A DNA stretch of 64,000 nt, from contig CM019824.1 in NCBI GenBank assembly GCA_009763385.1, positions 154,870,357-154,934,356 of the forward strand, in the 5' to 3' direction. This document shows, piece by piece, positions 1 through 10,539 of this stretch (within the stretch, counting starts at the first letter, position 1; every line of letters begins with the position of its first letter). The notes under the pieces were generated by a model. The model was not told where the DNA came from, did not search any database, and worked only from the letters and a program-made list of their open reading frames with translations. Source of the stretch: Coix lacryma-jobi var. lacryma-jobi. Taxonomy: Eukaryota; Streptophyta; Magnoliopsida; Poales; Poaceae. The position numbers and the translations under genes were made by a program.

Positions 1-467
1 GGATCCATCGAAGTACATGGTCCAGAGCTCGGCTTGAATCTGTGCCGCGGGGGAGCTGAGTGTCGGTCCATTCAGCAACGAAGTCCGCCAACGCTTGCGA
101 CTTGATGGCCTTTCGCGGGGCATAGGTGATGGTCTCCCCATTAGTTCGGCGGACCACTTGGCGATGCGCCCCGTGGCCTCCCGATTGTTGACGATCTCTC
201 CGAGGGGGAGGAGGACGACACCACCGTCACGGGATGAGCGAGGAAGTAGTGCTGGAGCTTGCGCCTTGTGACGATGATGCCGTAGAGCAGCTTCTGGATG
301 TGCGGATACCGGACCTTGGCCTCGGAGAGTACCTCACTGGTGAAGTATACCGGTCGTTGGACCGGCAATGCATGACCCTCCTCGTGCCTCTCGACGGCTA
401 TGACCGCGCTAACCACCTGAGTGGTTGCGGCCACAGAGAGGGGGAGGAGGGCTCGGGGAATCGCCAC
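1..467 (-). pseudogene. Tat copy 1 RT-connection/RNase H fragment
   Basis: Minus-strand remnant of the part of pol between reverse transcriptase and RNase H. A readable stretch holds VQRPVYFTSEVLSEAK and RYPHIQKLLYGI, which match the plus-strand copy at 9480-9710. Near position 1 the strand reads into the RNase H start (tyrosine-phenylalanine-aspartate type), matching about 9870-9900 of copy 2. The enzyme would degrade the RNA strand during reverse transcription. The reading frame is broken around 190-230, and the fragment continues outside the window. The window opens on a BamHI site (GGATCC), which could be a clone end, but that is only a guess. Confidence 0.7.
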
Positions 468-574
468 CTTCGGCTGGTCGCGGGGGCACGAGAATTGGTG
501 CAGAAGTCAGCAACCCCTTCAACTTGGTTAAGGCCTCCTCGGCTTCGGCGGTCCACGCAAAGTGTTCGTCTTTT

Positions 575-1448
575 TCAGGCGGTAGAGGGTAGTGCTTTTT
601 TCCCCAGCCTCGAGATGAATCTGCTGAGAGCGGCTAGGCAGCCTGTCACTTTCTGCACACCCTTGAGGTCACGAATCGGGCCCATCCTCGTGACTGCTGA
701 GATTTTTTCAGGGTTTGCCTCGATCCCCGTTGTGAGACGATGTAGCCAAGTAGCATGCCTCGAGGCACACCAAAGACACACTTCTCGGGGTTGAGCTTCA
801 CATTCTTGGCCCGGAGGCACTCGAACGTGGTCTCGAGGTCGCTGATGAGGATTCCCGACTTTCTTAGTTTTAACCACGATGTATCGACGTAGGCCTCGAC
901 GGTCTTACTCTATGTGCTCGCCAAAGATGTGCTGCATACATCGCTGGTACGTTGCCCCGGCGTTTCCGCAGGCCGAAGGGCATCGTAACATAGCAATACA
1001 TACACGAATGGCGTGATAAAAGAGGATGCGAGTTCATCGATTTTCTCATCCTAAATTTGGTGGTAGCCGGAATACGCATCAAGGAACGAAAGCACTTCGC
1101 ACCCAGCAGTGGAATCGACGATCTGGTCAATTCTAGGTAAAGGAAATGAACTTTTGGACATGCTTTATTCAAACTAGTGTAATCTACACACATCCGCATT
1201 TTTCCATTCTTTTTCCTAACTAGTACAGGGTTAGCTAGCCACTCTGGGTGAAATACCTCCTTGATGAATCCGGCGCCAAAAGCTTGTGCACCTCCTCGCC
1301 GATGATCCTGCGCTTTTCCTCGTCGAAGCGGCGCAGGCGTTGCTTCACCGGTCTGGACCCGGCCTGGATCTCCAAGGCGTGCTCGGCGACTTCCCTCGGT
1401 ATGCCCGGCATGTCCGAGGGTTCCATGCAAACATGTCGATGTTCGCAC
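575..1448 (-). pseudogene. Tat copy 1 reverse transcriptase remnant
   Basis: Two overlapping minus-strand frames together cover a Gypsy reverse transcriptase. The upstream part contains NPVLVRKKNGKMRMCVDYT followed by SLNKACPK, the usual fingers-region signature, and later YVTMPFGL, just ahead of where the catalytic YVDD-type motif is expected. The downstream part (575-877) contains NPEKISAVTRMGPIRDLKG and TGCLAALSRFISRLG from the thumb/connection region. At least one frameshift near 870-1000 separates them, and the region around the catalytic aspartates is scrambled, so no active enzyme is possible. The same segments appear at 8650-9430 in copy 2. Confidence 0.8.
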
Positions 1449-2391
1449 GGAGAAAGTCGACGAGCACTGCTTCCTATTTGGGCTCGAGGCTGGTACTGAT
1501 GGTCAGCGTCTTGCCATTGGCCGAGGTCGGTCGACGGGTATTTGCTTGGTGTGCTCAGCCGGCTCGAAGGTGCCGGCGTGACGCTTTGCTTCTGGGCCCC
1601 CTCGGTGGCCAGAGCTGCCAAGGCCTCGAGCGAGTCGAGGTGGACGTTGGCCTCCCCCCCGCTCGACGCACTCCACGTCGCAGTGGTATGCGTGCTCGTA
1701 GGAGGTGTCAACGGTGATGACCCCTTTTGGCCCGGCATCTTGAGCTTCAAGTACGTGTAGTTAGGAATCGCCATGAACTTGGCGTAGCCTGGCCGGCCGA
1801 TGATGGCGTGGTAGGTCCCTTGGAAGCCGACCACCTCGAAGGTGAGCGTTTCCTGACGGAAGTTTGCCGGCGTGCCGAAGCAAACCGGCAGGTCGATGCG
1901 CCCGAGGGGGTGGGCCTTCTTTCCTGGTACTACTCCGTGGAACCCCCGACGCTGGGTCGGAGCTGTCCCTCTGAAATCCCCAGGAGGTCGAGGGTCTCGA
2001 GGTATATGATGTTGAGGCTCGAGCCCCATCCATCAACACCTTAGAGAACCGAACGTCGATTATGATGGGGTCGACGACGAGGGGGTAAGCCCCGGGTTTA
2101 TGACACGGTCCGGATGGTCGTCACGGTCGAACGTGATTGGCGCATCGGACCAGTCAAGATACCGGGGGGCGTCGTGGCCAAGCGAAAAGATTTCCGGCGC
2201 TCCTTCTTTCTTTCTCGAGCTGAGAGCCCGACGGTCGGCCCCCCGTAGATCATGTAGCAGTCGCGCACCGGGGGGAAGTCGCCATCTGCGTTCCTGCCGC
2301 CGCGTCGATCGGTATCCTTTCCCTTAGGCGCGTCTTCCCTCTTATCGCCGAGCTTGGAGTAGTAGCCCTTCAACAGTCGGCAGTCTTTCAA
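1235..2391 (-). pseudogene. Tat copy 1 gag C-terminus and aspartic protease remnant
   Basis: Minus-strand reading runs from the C-terminal gag linker (2098-2391, charged, with RDCYMIYGGPTVGLSARERK) into the retropepsin region. The protease core is recognisable as LMDG followed by a degraded SLNIIY-like stretch near 1980-2040, then FQGTYHAIIGRPGYAKFMA near 1770-1830. These are typical of plant Gypsy proteases, which cleave the polyprotein. The frame then continues into the protease-RT linker with PSDMPGIPREVAEH. The frame changes at about 2030 and 2095. The matching plus-strand part in copy 2 is 7670-8690. Confidence 0.7.
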
Positions 2392-2399
2392 CTTGTGGT

Positions 2400-4406
2400 T
2401 TACGGGGCCCTGTGGTAGGTGCAGGGATCCTCGAGCATCTGGTCGAAAACAGCCCCGTCAGGGGGGCCTCGGGGCTTCTTAGGCTCGAGGGCGCCCGCGA
2501 GCACCTCTTTTGTCGTCGTCGTCATCGCGCCACGCTTCGCCTTCTGGCCCTTGCGTTTGTTTTTCTTCCTTTTGTTGCCGTCATTGTTGTCGTTCTTGGC
2601 GTCGTTGCCCTTGTTGGAGCCCTCCGGCGCGATCACCGCCTTGCCTTTGTCCGTGGAACGGCCAAAGAAGGCCCCCACTGCTTCGTCGCCCGAAGCAAAG
2701 CTGGTGACGCGATCCATCAGGTCCTCGACCGTCCGGGACGGTAGCGTCCTAGCTCATGAACAAGCTCTTGGCATGTCGTGCCCGCGAGGAACGCTGAGAT
2801 GACGTCCTCGTCAGGCACGTGGGGGAGCTCGAGACGCTGCTTCGAGAACCGTCGAGCAAAGTCGCGGAGGGGCTCGTCCGCCGCCTGCCTGCAACGCCGT
2901 AGGTCCCAGGGGTTGCCTGGACGCACGCAGGTCCCCTTGAAATTCCCGTCGAAGACCCTGACTAGGTCGGCCCAGTCATGGATCCGATCCGGCGGGAGCC
3001 CCTCGAGCCACCGGCGGGCGGTGTCCGAGAGGTAAAGTGGGAGTTGACGTATGATCACGCGGTCGTCGTTCTTCGCTCCGCCCAGTTGGCAGCCAAGGCG
3101 GAAGTCCGAGAGCCAGAGCTTGGGCTCGACCTCCCCGTCATACTTCACGATGTTGGTCGGCGGTCGGAAGCGGTCGGGGAGGGTTGAGCTGCGGATGGCC
3201 CGGCTGAAGACTCGGGGGCCCGGGGCTCGAGGACCTGCCGGTCCTCGTCGCTGTCGTAGCGCCCCCCTCGATGGGCGCTATAGCCACGCTCTTGGGCCCC
3301 CTTGTTCTTGCGCCGTCGTTGATGTCGTTGCGGGCGTCGTCGGGGTCTCGAGGTGGCCGGTTGTCGACGATCCGTTCGCGGGACTGGCCTAGCTCGAGAG
3401 GCGTCCGGCTGGTGGAGACGGATGCCTCGCGAGCGTCGCGGGGCGTGTCCGCCGGTCTCCCCGAGGCTGCTCCGCGTCGGCGTGACGCCGAGCTCTCGGC
3501 CTGCTGTACCGCGGCTGTCTCGAGGAGGTTTTTCATTTCTCCGAGCATGCGCCTGGCATCGGGGTTGGAGACGGCGGGCAGGTCACGGAGCATCATAGCC
3601 GCCGCCACCACGTTCTGCCCGGCTCGCGGGAAACATACCTCAGGGCGTGCTGGTGCCCCGTCCTCGAGGATCCGCCGGTGGACCTCTCGAGCCCGGCCTC
3701 GAGCTCCGGCTCCTCGGGGCTGGGGTGGTTCCTGCATCAGGGTTTGCCGGAGCTGCAGCAGGTGTCGCCGTTCTTCCTCGGCTTTGGTGATTGCCTCTTG
3801 CACTTGTGCGAGTTGCGCCGCCCGGCCGTCGTCGTGCTGAGGCGGTACAGCCGGTGCTGGAGGTTCGTCCCTTCCCTGAACGCGTGATCCGCCTGCCGCG
3901 GCCACGTCGCTAGGTCCCTCTAGGTCGAGCGCCGGCCTGTCGTCGTCCCTTCGTCCTCGGTATCGTATACGACTCCCTCGAGTTGGAAGCACTCCCTGGT
4001 GGGATCCCAGAGGTCGGGGTCGTGGTAGTCGTATTCGTCGGAGTCGGAGCTGTTGACGGCACGCCGCCTTGGCCGATGCTGGGACCGCAGCTCGCGGTAC
4101 CATTCTCCGACGGTGGCTCGCCGAGGTGGCTCGAAGGCTCGCGAGAAGTCGCGGTCGACGCACGCGGGGTGGACGATCTCCAGGTTGGCCATGGCCTGCA
4201 GCAGCGCGCCGAACGCTGCCCCGGTCCGCCACCGTCCGGTCCTGATGGCGCTCGTCGAGGTGGTGGGCGTATACAGCCGCAGAGCTGTCGAGGCCGACCG
4301 GGAACCGCTGGCGTCGAGCGCGGCGCGACCCGTGCGGGAGGAGGCTGAGTGGCGTCGACGGCGCACGGCTCGGAGGCCTCTGGCCTGGTTCCTGGTCCGT
4401 ACGCAT
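2400..4406 (-). pseudogene. Tat copy 1 gag (capsid) remnant
   Basis: Minus-strand gag in three frames. 3138-4406 carries the N-terminal and spacer part, including EEERRHLLQLRQTLMQEPP and NPDARRMLGEMKNLLETAA. 2717-3148 carries the retrotransposon-gag capsid domain, with EPKLWLSDFRLGCQLGG, LPLYLSDTARRWLEGLP, DLVRVFDGNFKGTCVRPGN and ADEPLRDFARRFSKQR. 2400-2717 is a lysine-rich linker (NKRKKNKRKGQKAKRG), followed by a proline-rich segment. Capsid proteins of this type assemble the virus-like particle. Frame changes at about 3140 and 2717 show decay. It lies just inside the PBS and LTR. Confidence 0.8.
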
Positions 4407-4793
4407 GATGAATGCGAAGTCGCTAGGCGGGCGCGGGTGCGCCCTGGAGGTCTCCGGCGCGCGCCGGGCTGGTTTCCCCTCGGGGACCCTGCACCGGCTA
4501 CGGGGTGTGGGTGTTTGCCGCGGGCACCGCCTGCGCCCGGCGACGACGGTGACGACGGCGCCGCTCGCGATGTGGCGACGTGTGGTGGTGCGGGCGACGC
4601 GTCACGCCCCCCGCGCGGGGTGGCGTGACACGCCCTCCGCTCGGGCCCTCCGTGGAGAGCAGAGTCAGCTCGTTGCCGTTGCCTGTGGCCAGGAACTCGA
4701 GGCTCCCGAACCAGACGACGGCACCAGCCGAGAACGGAAGAGGGGATGAAGCCATCCAGGAATCAACGAGAAATCGGCTCGGACACGCGAAGT

Positions 4794-4811
4794 CCCCTAC
4801 CTGGCGCGCCA
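4794..4811 (-). other. Primer binding site of Tat copy 1
   Basis: Two bases inside the LTR, the minus strand reads TGGCGCGCCAGGTAGGGG. A PBS directly after an LTR end, starting TGG to pair with the CCA of a tRNA, fixes the 5' end and orientation of this element. I did not assign the primer tRNA. Confidence 0.7.
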
Positions 4812-5092
4812 ACTGTCGGTGTTTCGTACCCGGGGGTATCACACCAACGAGTGATATGATCGCGTGCTTCTCTTCCTGGATGGTGATGCAAGAGGACACA
4901 AGGATTTATCCTGGTTCGGGCAAAGAAGGCCCTACGTCCAGCGGGGGGGATGTTCTTGTATTACTTGCACCTAAGTGCTTGTACAGGGAGAATACAAGCT
5001 CAGTGAGCGTGGACCGGGGTCCGGACTTAAGTGTATGGGTGTAAGGCGCTCTAACGTGTTTGTCCCCCTGCGAATGAGGGCCCTGGCGTCCC

Positions 5093-5100
5093 CTTTTATA
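5093..5100 (-). promoter_or_regulatory. LTR TATA box, Tat copy 1
   Basis: The minus strand reads TATAAAAG. The related LTR has TATAAAAG at 30462-30469 at the same distance from the LTR end, so this is the probable retrotransposon promoter. Confidence 0.65.
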
Positions 5101-5730
5101 GGGCAAGGGGAGGCCAGGGTTACACAGGGTTTTACAAGTGTCGGGGCGTACGGTGCCCAATACGAGAAGGGTAGGAATCCTGTCTTGTCGAAGACATTGT
5201 AGCCGACGTGGGCGTTGCTGTTGAGGCGTCCTTGAAGCGTGGCCTCCATCCCGGGCGCGGACGTGGTGGCGCGGCAAGGTGGGAGCCGTACAGCACCCAT
5301 CCCGGAATGTACAGGACGCGGCGGGGTCCCTCCGGGTCTTGGGGTACCTGTCCTCCAATAGCATGAAAGTAGTTAGGGCTCGAAGGGCGCGGAGCCGGTC
5401 CTCGAGGTGGTGCCACGGGGGCTCGAGGGGCGCGGAGCCGGCCTCGAGGTGTTACAGTGCAGGGCTCGAGGGGCGCGTAGCCGGCCTCGAGGGGTTACAG
5501 TGCATGGCTTGGCCGAACAGTGCTGTACTGGTGCCCTTTTGCCCATGCTTGTGGTGAAAACGAGACTTGACCTTTACACCGAGTTACTGTGGTACATGCT
5601 GTGCACTAGTGGACATGACCGGAGTAGGTGAAGGCATTAAATGCGTGGTATGGGCTGGTACGGCTGTCTGTACAGCTCGAGGTCCGTGCGTTAAGGCTCG
5701 AGGTGTAGGGGCGCGCTCGCCCGGGCCTGG

Positions 5731-6200
5731 AGGGCTCGGGCGAGACGGAGAGCGATCGTGCTCGCCCGAGGCCTTGCTCGGAGGGCTCGGGCGAGGCGGA
5801 GAAGAGCGTTCGCCCGAGGCCTGGCTGGGAGGGCTCGGGCGAGACGGAGATAGAGCGTTCGCCCGAGGCCTGGCTGGGAGGGCTCGGGCGAGACGGAGAT
5901 AGAGCGTTCGCCCGAGGCCTGGCTGGGAGGGCTCGGGCGAGACGGAGAAGAGCGTTCGCCCGAGGCCTGGCTGGGAGGGCTCGGGCGAGACGGAGATAGA
6001 GCGTTCGCCCGAGGCCTGGCTGGGAGGGCTCGGGCGAGACGGAGATAGAGCGTTCGCCCGAGGCCTGGCTGGGAGGGCTCGGGTGAGACGGAGATAGAGC
6101 GTTGCCCGAGGCCTGGCTGGGAGGGCTCGGTGAGACGGAGATAGAGCGTTCGCCGAGGCCTGGCTGGGAGGGCTCGGGCGAGACGGAGATAGAGCGTTCG
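5731..6200. repeat. Tandem array, ~10 units of 47-49 bp, in the LTR U3
   Basis: Ten successive units start with GGGCTCGGGCGAG and continue through ACGGAGATAGAGCG, TTCGCCCGAGGCC and TGGCTGGGAG. Each unit carries complementary arms (CTCGGGCG and CGCCCGAG) separated by about 20 bases, so each can fold back. Units differ by one to three changes, mostly GATAGAG versus GAAGAG. The related LTR at 29577-30769 lacks the array. The minus strand stays open through it and would encode a Ser/Pro/Arg-rich repeat, but this follows from the repeat and is not taken as a gene. Confidence 0.93.
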
Positions 6201-6244
6201 GGTGTTTGCGTTGATTGGGGGTACCCTTTTTTGTACCACCGACA

Positions 6245-7560
6245 GCGCTCGAGAGGTCCATCGGCAGATCTTCGAGGATGGAGCACCAGCATGCCCCGAG
6301 GTGCGCTTCCCGCGAACCGGGCAGAACATGGTGGCGGCCGCGATGCTGCTTCGCGATCTACCCACCATCTCCAACCCTGACGCCAAACGCATGCTCGGGG
6401 AAATGAAGAACCTCCTCGAGACTGCCGCTCCGCAGCAGGCCGAGAGTTCAGCCTCGCGCCGGCGCGGAGCGGCCTCGGAGAAGCCAGCAGACACGCCCCG
6501 CAACGAGCGTGAGACATCCGTCCACCAGCCGAACGCCTCTCGAGCCAGGCCAGTCCGGGAGCGGATCGTCGACAACCGGCCACCTCGAGACCCCAATGAC
6601 GCCCGCAACAACATCAACCATCGGCAAGGACAAAGGGGCCGAGGAGCGTGGTATAGTGCCCATCGAGGGGGGCGCTAGTACGATAGTGCGAGGATCGGCA
6701 AAGCCCCGAGCCCCGGGCCCAGGTCTGCAGCCGGGCCATCCGCAGCTCAACCCTCCCCGACCGCTTCGACCACCGACCAACATCGTGAAGTATGACGGGG
6801 AGGTCGAGCCCAAGCTATGGCTCTCCGACTTCCGCCTGGGGTTGCCAACGGGGTGGGCGAAGAGCGACGACCGCGATCATACGCCAGCTCCCACTCTACC
6901 TCTCGGACACCGCCCGTCGGTGGCTCGAGGGGCTCCGCGGATCAGATCCACGACTGGGCCGACCTAGTCAGGGTCTTCGATGGGAATTTCAAGGGGACTT
7001 GCGTGCCGCCCAGGCACCCCCTGGGATCTATGGACATTGCAGGCAGCAGCGGACGAGCCCTCCGCGACTTCGCTCGGCGATTCTCGAAGCAGCGCCTCGA
7101 GCTCCCCCACGTGCCTGATGAGGATGTCATCTCAGCGTCCTCGCGGGCACGACATGCCAAGAGCTAGTCCACGAGCTAGGGCGCTACCGTCCAGGACGGT
7201 CGAGGATCTGATGGATCATGTCACCAGCTTTGCCTCAGGCGATGAGGCAGTGGGGGCCTTCTTTGGCCGCTCCACGGACAAAGCAAGGCGGTGGCCAGCC
7301 GGAGGGCTCGAGCAAGGGCAACGACGTCAAGAACCGCAACAACAACACAAAAAGAAGAAGAACAAAGGCAAAGGTCAGAAGGCGAAGCGCGACGCCGATG
7401 ACGACGACGATGAAGAAGTGCTCATGGGCGCCTCGAGCATAAGAACCTCGAGGCCCCCCTGACGGGGCGGCTGTCTTCGACAAAATGCTCGAGGACCCCT
7501 GCCCTTATCACAAGGGTCCACGAACCATAAGTTGAAGGACTGCGAATGATGAAGGGCATC
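6245..7560 (+). pseudogene. Tat copy 2 gag remnant
   Basis: Starts within gag at the boundary with the copy 1 LTR, at HRQIFEDGAPACPEVRFPR, and carries NPDAKRMLGEMKNLLETAA as in copy 1. The capsid domain is split between frames over 6780-7170: EPKLWLSDFRLG, then LPLYLSDTARRWLEG, then DLVRVFDGNFKGTCV, then DFARRFSKQRLELPHVPDE. A lysine-rich linker follows at 7320-7400. At least four frame changes are visible. The N-terminal 230 or so codons seen in copy 1 are absent because the other element inserted here. Confidence 0.78.
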
Positions 7561-8690
7561 TACTCCAAGCTCGGACGACAAGAAGGAAGACGCGCCTAAG
7601 GGCAAGGACAACAATCGACGCGACGACGGGGGACGCGGACGACAACTTCCCCGAGTGCGCGACTGCTACATGATCTACGGGGGCCCAACCGTCGGGCTCT
7701 CAGCTCGAGAGAGAAAGAAGGAGCGCCGGGAGGTCTTTGCACTCTGCCACGACGCCCCCCGGTTCTTGACTGGTCTGACGCACCGATCACGTTTCGACCG
7801 TGATGACATCCGAACCATGTCGTAAATCCGGGGGCGTACCCCCTCGTCGTCGACCCCGTCATCGTCGACGTACGGTTCTCCAAGGGTTGATGGATGGGGG
7901 CCGAGCCTCAATATCATATACCTCGAGACCCTCGACCTCCTGGGATTTCGAGGCACCAGCTCAAACCAGCGTCGGGGGGTTCCACGGAGTCGTACCAGGG
8001 AAGAAGGCCCACCCCTCGGGCGCATTGACCTACCTGTCTGCTTTGGCACGCCGGCCAACTTCCGCCGGGGGAGACGCTCACCTTCGAGGTGGTTGGGTTC
8101 CAAGGGACCTACCACGCCATCATCGGCAGGCCTGGCTACGCCAAGTTCATGGCGGTCCCCAACTACACATACTTAAAGCTCAAGATGCCAGGGCCGAGAG
8201 GGGTCATCACCGTCGACACCTCCTACGAACACGCGTACCACTGTGACGTGGAGTGCGTCGAGCGTGGGGAGGCCAATGTCCAAGTCGACGCTCGAGGCCC
8301 TGCTGCCCTGGCCACCGGGCCCCTGAAGCAAGCGCACGTCAGCACCTTCGAGCCGGCAGAGCACACCAAGCAGATACCCGTCGACCCAACCTCGACCGAC
8401 GGCAAGACGCTGGCCATCAGTGCCAGCTCGAGCCTAATAGGAAGCAGTGCTCGGACTTCTCTGCGCGAACATCAACATGTTTGCGTGGAGCCCCTCGGAC
8501 ATGCCAGGCGTACCGAGGGGAGTCGCCGAGCACGCCTTGGAGATCCAGGCCGGGTCCAGCCGAAGGTTGAAGCAACGCCTGCGCCGCTTGACGAGGAGAA
8601 GCGTAGGATCTCGGCGAGGAGGTGCACAAGCTTTTGGCGGCTGGATTCGTCAAGGAGTATTTCACCCGGAGTGCTAGCTAACCCTGTACT
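7560..8690 (+). pseudogene. Tat copy 2 protease and linker remnant
   Basis: Degraded retropepsin region. LMDGG lies near 7888-7902, followed within 40 bases by the displaced SLNIIYLETLDLLGF stretch in another frame. VGFQGTYHAIIGRPGYAKFM lies at 8089-8150, and VPNYTYLKLKMPGPRGV follows. A linker with HEHQHVCVEP and SDMPGVPRGVAEHALEIQAG leads to RT. The catalytic aspartate triad region is present only across a frameshift, so it cannot be functional. Confidence 0.65.
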
Positions 8691-9440
8691 AGTTAGGAAA
8701 AAGAATGGAAAAATGCGGATGTGTGTGTAGACTACACTGGTTTGAATAAAGCATGTAAAATCCATTTCCTTACCTAGAATTGATAGATTGTCGATTCCAC
8801 TGCGGGGTGTGAGTACTTTCATTTCTCGATGCGTATTCCGGCTACCACCAGATTAAGATGAAGGAATCCGACGAGCTCGCTACCTATTTTATTACGCCTT
8901 TTGGATTGATTGCTATGTTACAATGCCCTTCGGCCTTCGAAACGCTGGGGCAATATCAGCGTTGTATGCAGCCATGTCTTTGCGAACACATAGGCAAAAC
9001 CACGAGGCCTACGTGATGACGTCGTGGTTAAGACCAAGAAAGTCGGGGACCTCATCAGCGATCTCGAGACCACGTTCGAGTGCCTCCAGGCCAAGAATGT
9101 GAAACTCAACCCGAGAAATGTGTCTTGGTGTGCCTCGAGGCATGCTACTTGGCTACATTGTCTCACAACAGGGGATCGAGGCCAACCCCGAAAAGATCTC
9201 AGCAGTCACGAGGATGGGCCCAATTCGAGACCTCAAGGGCGTACAGAAAGTGACAGGCTGTCTAGCTGCTCTCAGCAGGTTCATCTCGAGGCTAGGGGAA
9301 AAGTCGCTACCCCTCTACCGCCTGCTAAAGAAAACGGAACGCTTTGTGTGGACTGTCGAAGCCGAGGAGACCCTAACCAAGTTGAAGGGGTTGCTGACTT
9401 CCGCGCCAATTCTCGTGCCACCATGACCAGCCCAGGGTGA
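8640..9440 (+). pseudogene. Tat copy 2 reverse transcriptase remnant
   Basis: Contains NPVLVRKKNGKMRMCV at about 8680-8728 followed by a stop, then pieces around 8780-9020 with YVTMPFGL-like coding, and the thumb/connection part IEANPEKISAVTRMGPIRD and SRFISRLGEKSLPLYRLLKK at 9118-9426. The order matches a Gypsy RT. Small deletions and stops, including TAG at about 8728, have removed the frame around the catalytic site. Confidence 0.78.
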
Positions 9441-10300
9441 CGATCCCCGAGCCTCTCCTGCTCTACGTGGCCGCAACACCAGGTGGTCAGCGCGGTCGTA
9501 GTCGTCGAGAGACACGAAGAGGGTCACGCGCTACCAGTCCAACGGCCGGTGTACTTCATCAGTGAGGTGCTCTCCAAGGACAAGGTCCGGTACCCACACA
9601 TCCAGAAGCTACTCTACGGCATCATCATCACGAGGCGCAAGCTCCAGCATTATTTCCTCGCTCATCCCGTGACGGTGGTATCGTCCTTCCCCCTCGGAGA
9701 GATCATCAACAACTGAGAGGCCACGGGGCGCATCGCCAAGTGGTTTGCCGAGCTGATGGGGGAGGCCATCACCTACGCCCCACGAAAAGCCATCAAGTCA
9801 CAAGCGTTGGCGGACTTCGTTGCTGAGTGGTCCGACACCCAGCTCCAGCCGGCACAAATCCAAGCCGAGCTCTGGACTATGTACTTCGACGTGTCCCTCA
9901 TGAAGACAGGGGCAGGCGTAGGCCTGCTCTTCATCTCACCCCTCGGAGTCCACATGCGCTACCTGCTGCGCTTGCACTTCCCCGCCCTCCAACAACGTCG
10001 CTGAGTACGAGGCCCTCGTCAACGGGCTGCGTATCGCCCTCGAGCTTGGGGTCCGACGCCTCGACGTTCGAGGGACTCGCAGCTCGTCGTCAACCAGGTC
10101 ATGAAGGCCTCGAGCTGCATCGATCCCAAGATGGAAGCATACTGCGGAGAAGTGTGCAAGCCAGAAGACAAGTTCTACGGCCTCGAGCTCAACCACATCG
10201 CTCGAAAGTACAAAGAGGCCGCAGACGAGCTGGCTAGCAGTGAGCATCCACGCGCGGCACGATCCCACCAGAGTCTTCTCGAGGGATTTTCGAGCCATCG
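9440..10300 (+). pseudogene. Tat copy 2 RNase H remnant
   Basis: 9483-9716 reads VQRPVYFISEVLSKDKVRYP, and 9756-10004 reads MYFDVSLMKTGAGVGLLFIS, the start of a second, Tat-type RNase H domain. It continues in another frame with VAEYEALVNGLRIALELG-like coding around 10000-10060 and KMEAYCGEVCKPEDKFYGLE at about 10125-10190. A dual RNase H arrangement is known for the Tat lineage, and the sequence fits it. Frames change near 9990 and 10070. Confidence 0.72.
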
Positions 10301-10539
10301 GTCAAACTCGGCCCGGGGGCTGGCCCCTCGACGCCACCCCTCAAGCCGGACACGGGGGCTCGACCTTCAACGCCATCCCTCGAGAATGACCCCTCGACGT
10401 CCGCTGAGGCGATGCAAATCGACGCACCCGCCTCTTCTTCATCATGACCCCTCGACTGGCGGACACCCTACCTCGACTACCTGACGCAAGGCGTGCTACC
10501 AGAAGACAAGACGGAGGCCAGACGCGTCGCTCGAAGGGC

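Larger units (their letters stand above)
1..6244 (-). mobile_element. Tat-lineage Gypsy retrotransposon, copy 1 (partial, enters from left)
   Basis: LTR retrotransposon read on the minus strand. From right to left the window shows a complete 5' LTR (4814-6244), a primer binding site, gag, protease, reverse transcriptase, and the start of RNase H at the window edge. Integrase, the rest of the element and its other LTR must lie to the left. The same protein segments occur on the plus strand from 6245 onward, which confirms the order. Many frameshifts and stops make it non-functional. The LTR stops exactly where the plus-strand gag of the second copy begins, so this copy appears to have inserted into the gag of the second copy in opposite orientation. 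The expected target duplication at the right edge is GCGCT (6245-6249). The lineage call rests on the gag type and on the antisense gene carried by the second copy. Confidence 0.85.
4814..6244 (-). repeat. 5' LTR of Tat copy 1 (1,431 bp)
   Basis: Bounded by TGTCGG at 4814 and CCGACA ending at 6244, giving TG...CA termini. The first 150 bases are the reverse complement of the end of the LTR at 29577-30769, with shared blocks such as ATCGCGTGCTTCTCTTCC and the segment with CTTCTTTGCCCGAACCAGG. The outer end also matches the start of that LTR for about 35 bases. It is longer than its relative because a tandem array (5731-6200) lies just inside the U3 end. A TATA box lies at 5093-5100. Confidence 0.88.

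Noticed and set aside
5731..6200. CRISPR-like regular repeats
   Set aside because: Units are contiguous with no unique spacers, inside a plant LTR.
5584..6617. Long minus-strand frames with repeated Ser/Pro/Arg peptides
   Set aside because: They are the translation of the 47-bp LTR array and cross the LTR/gag junction. Array periodicity that is not a multiple of three keeps several frames open at once.
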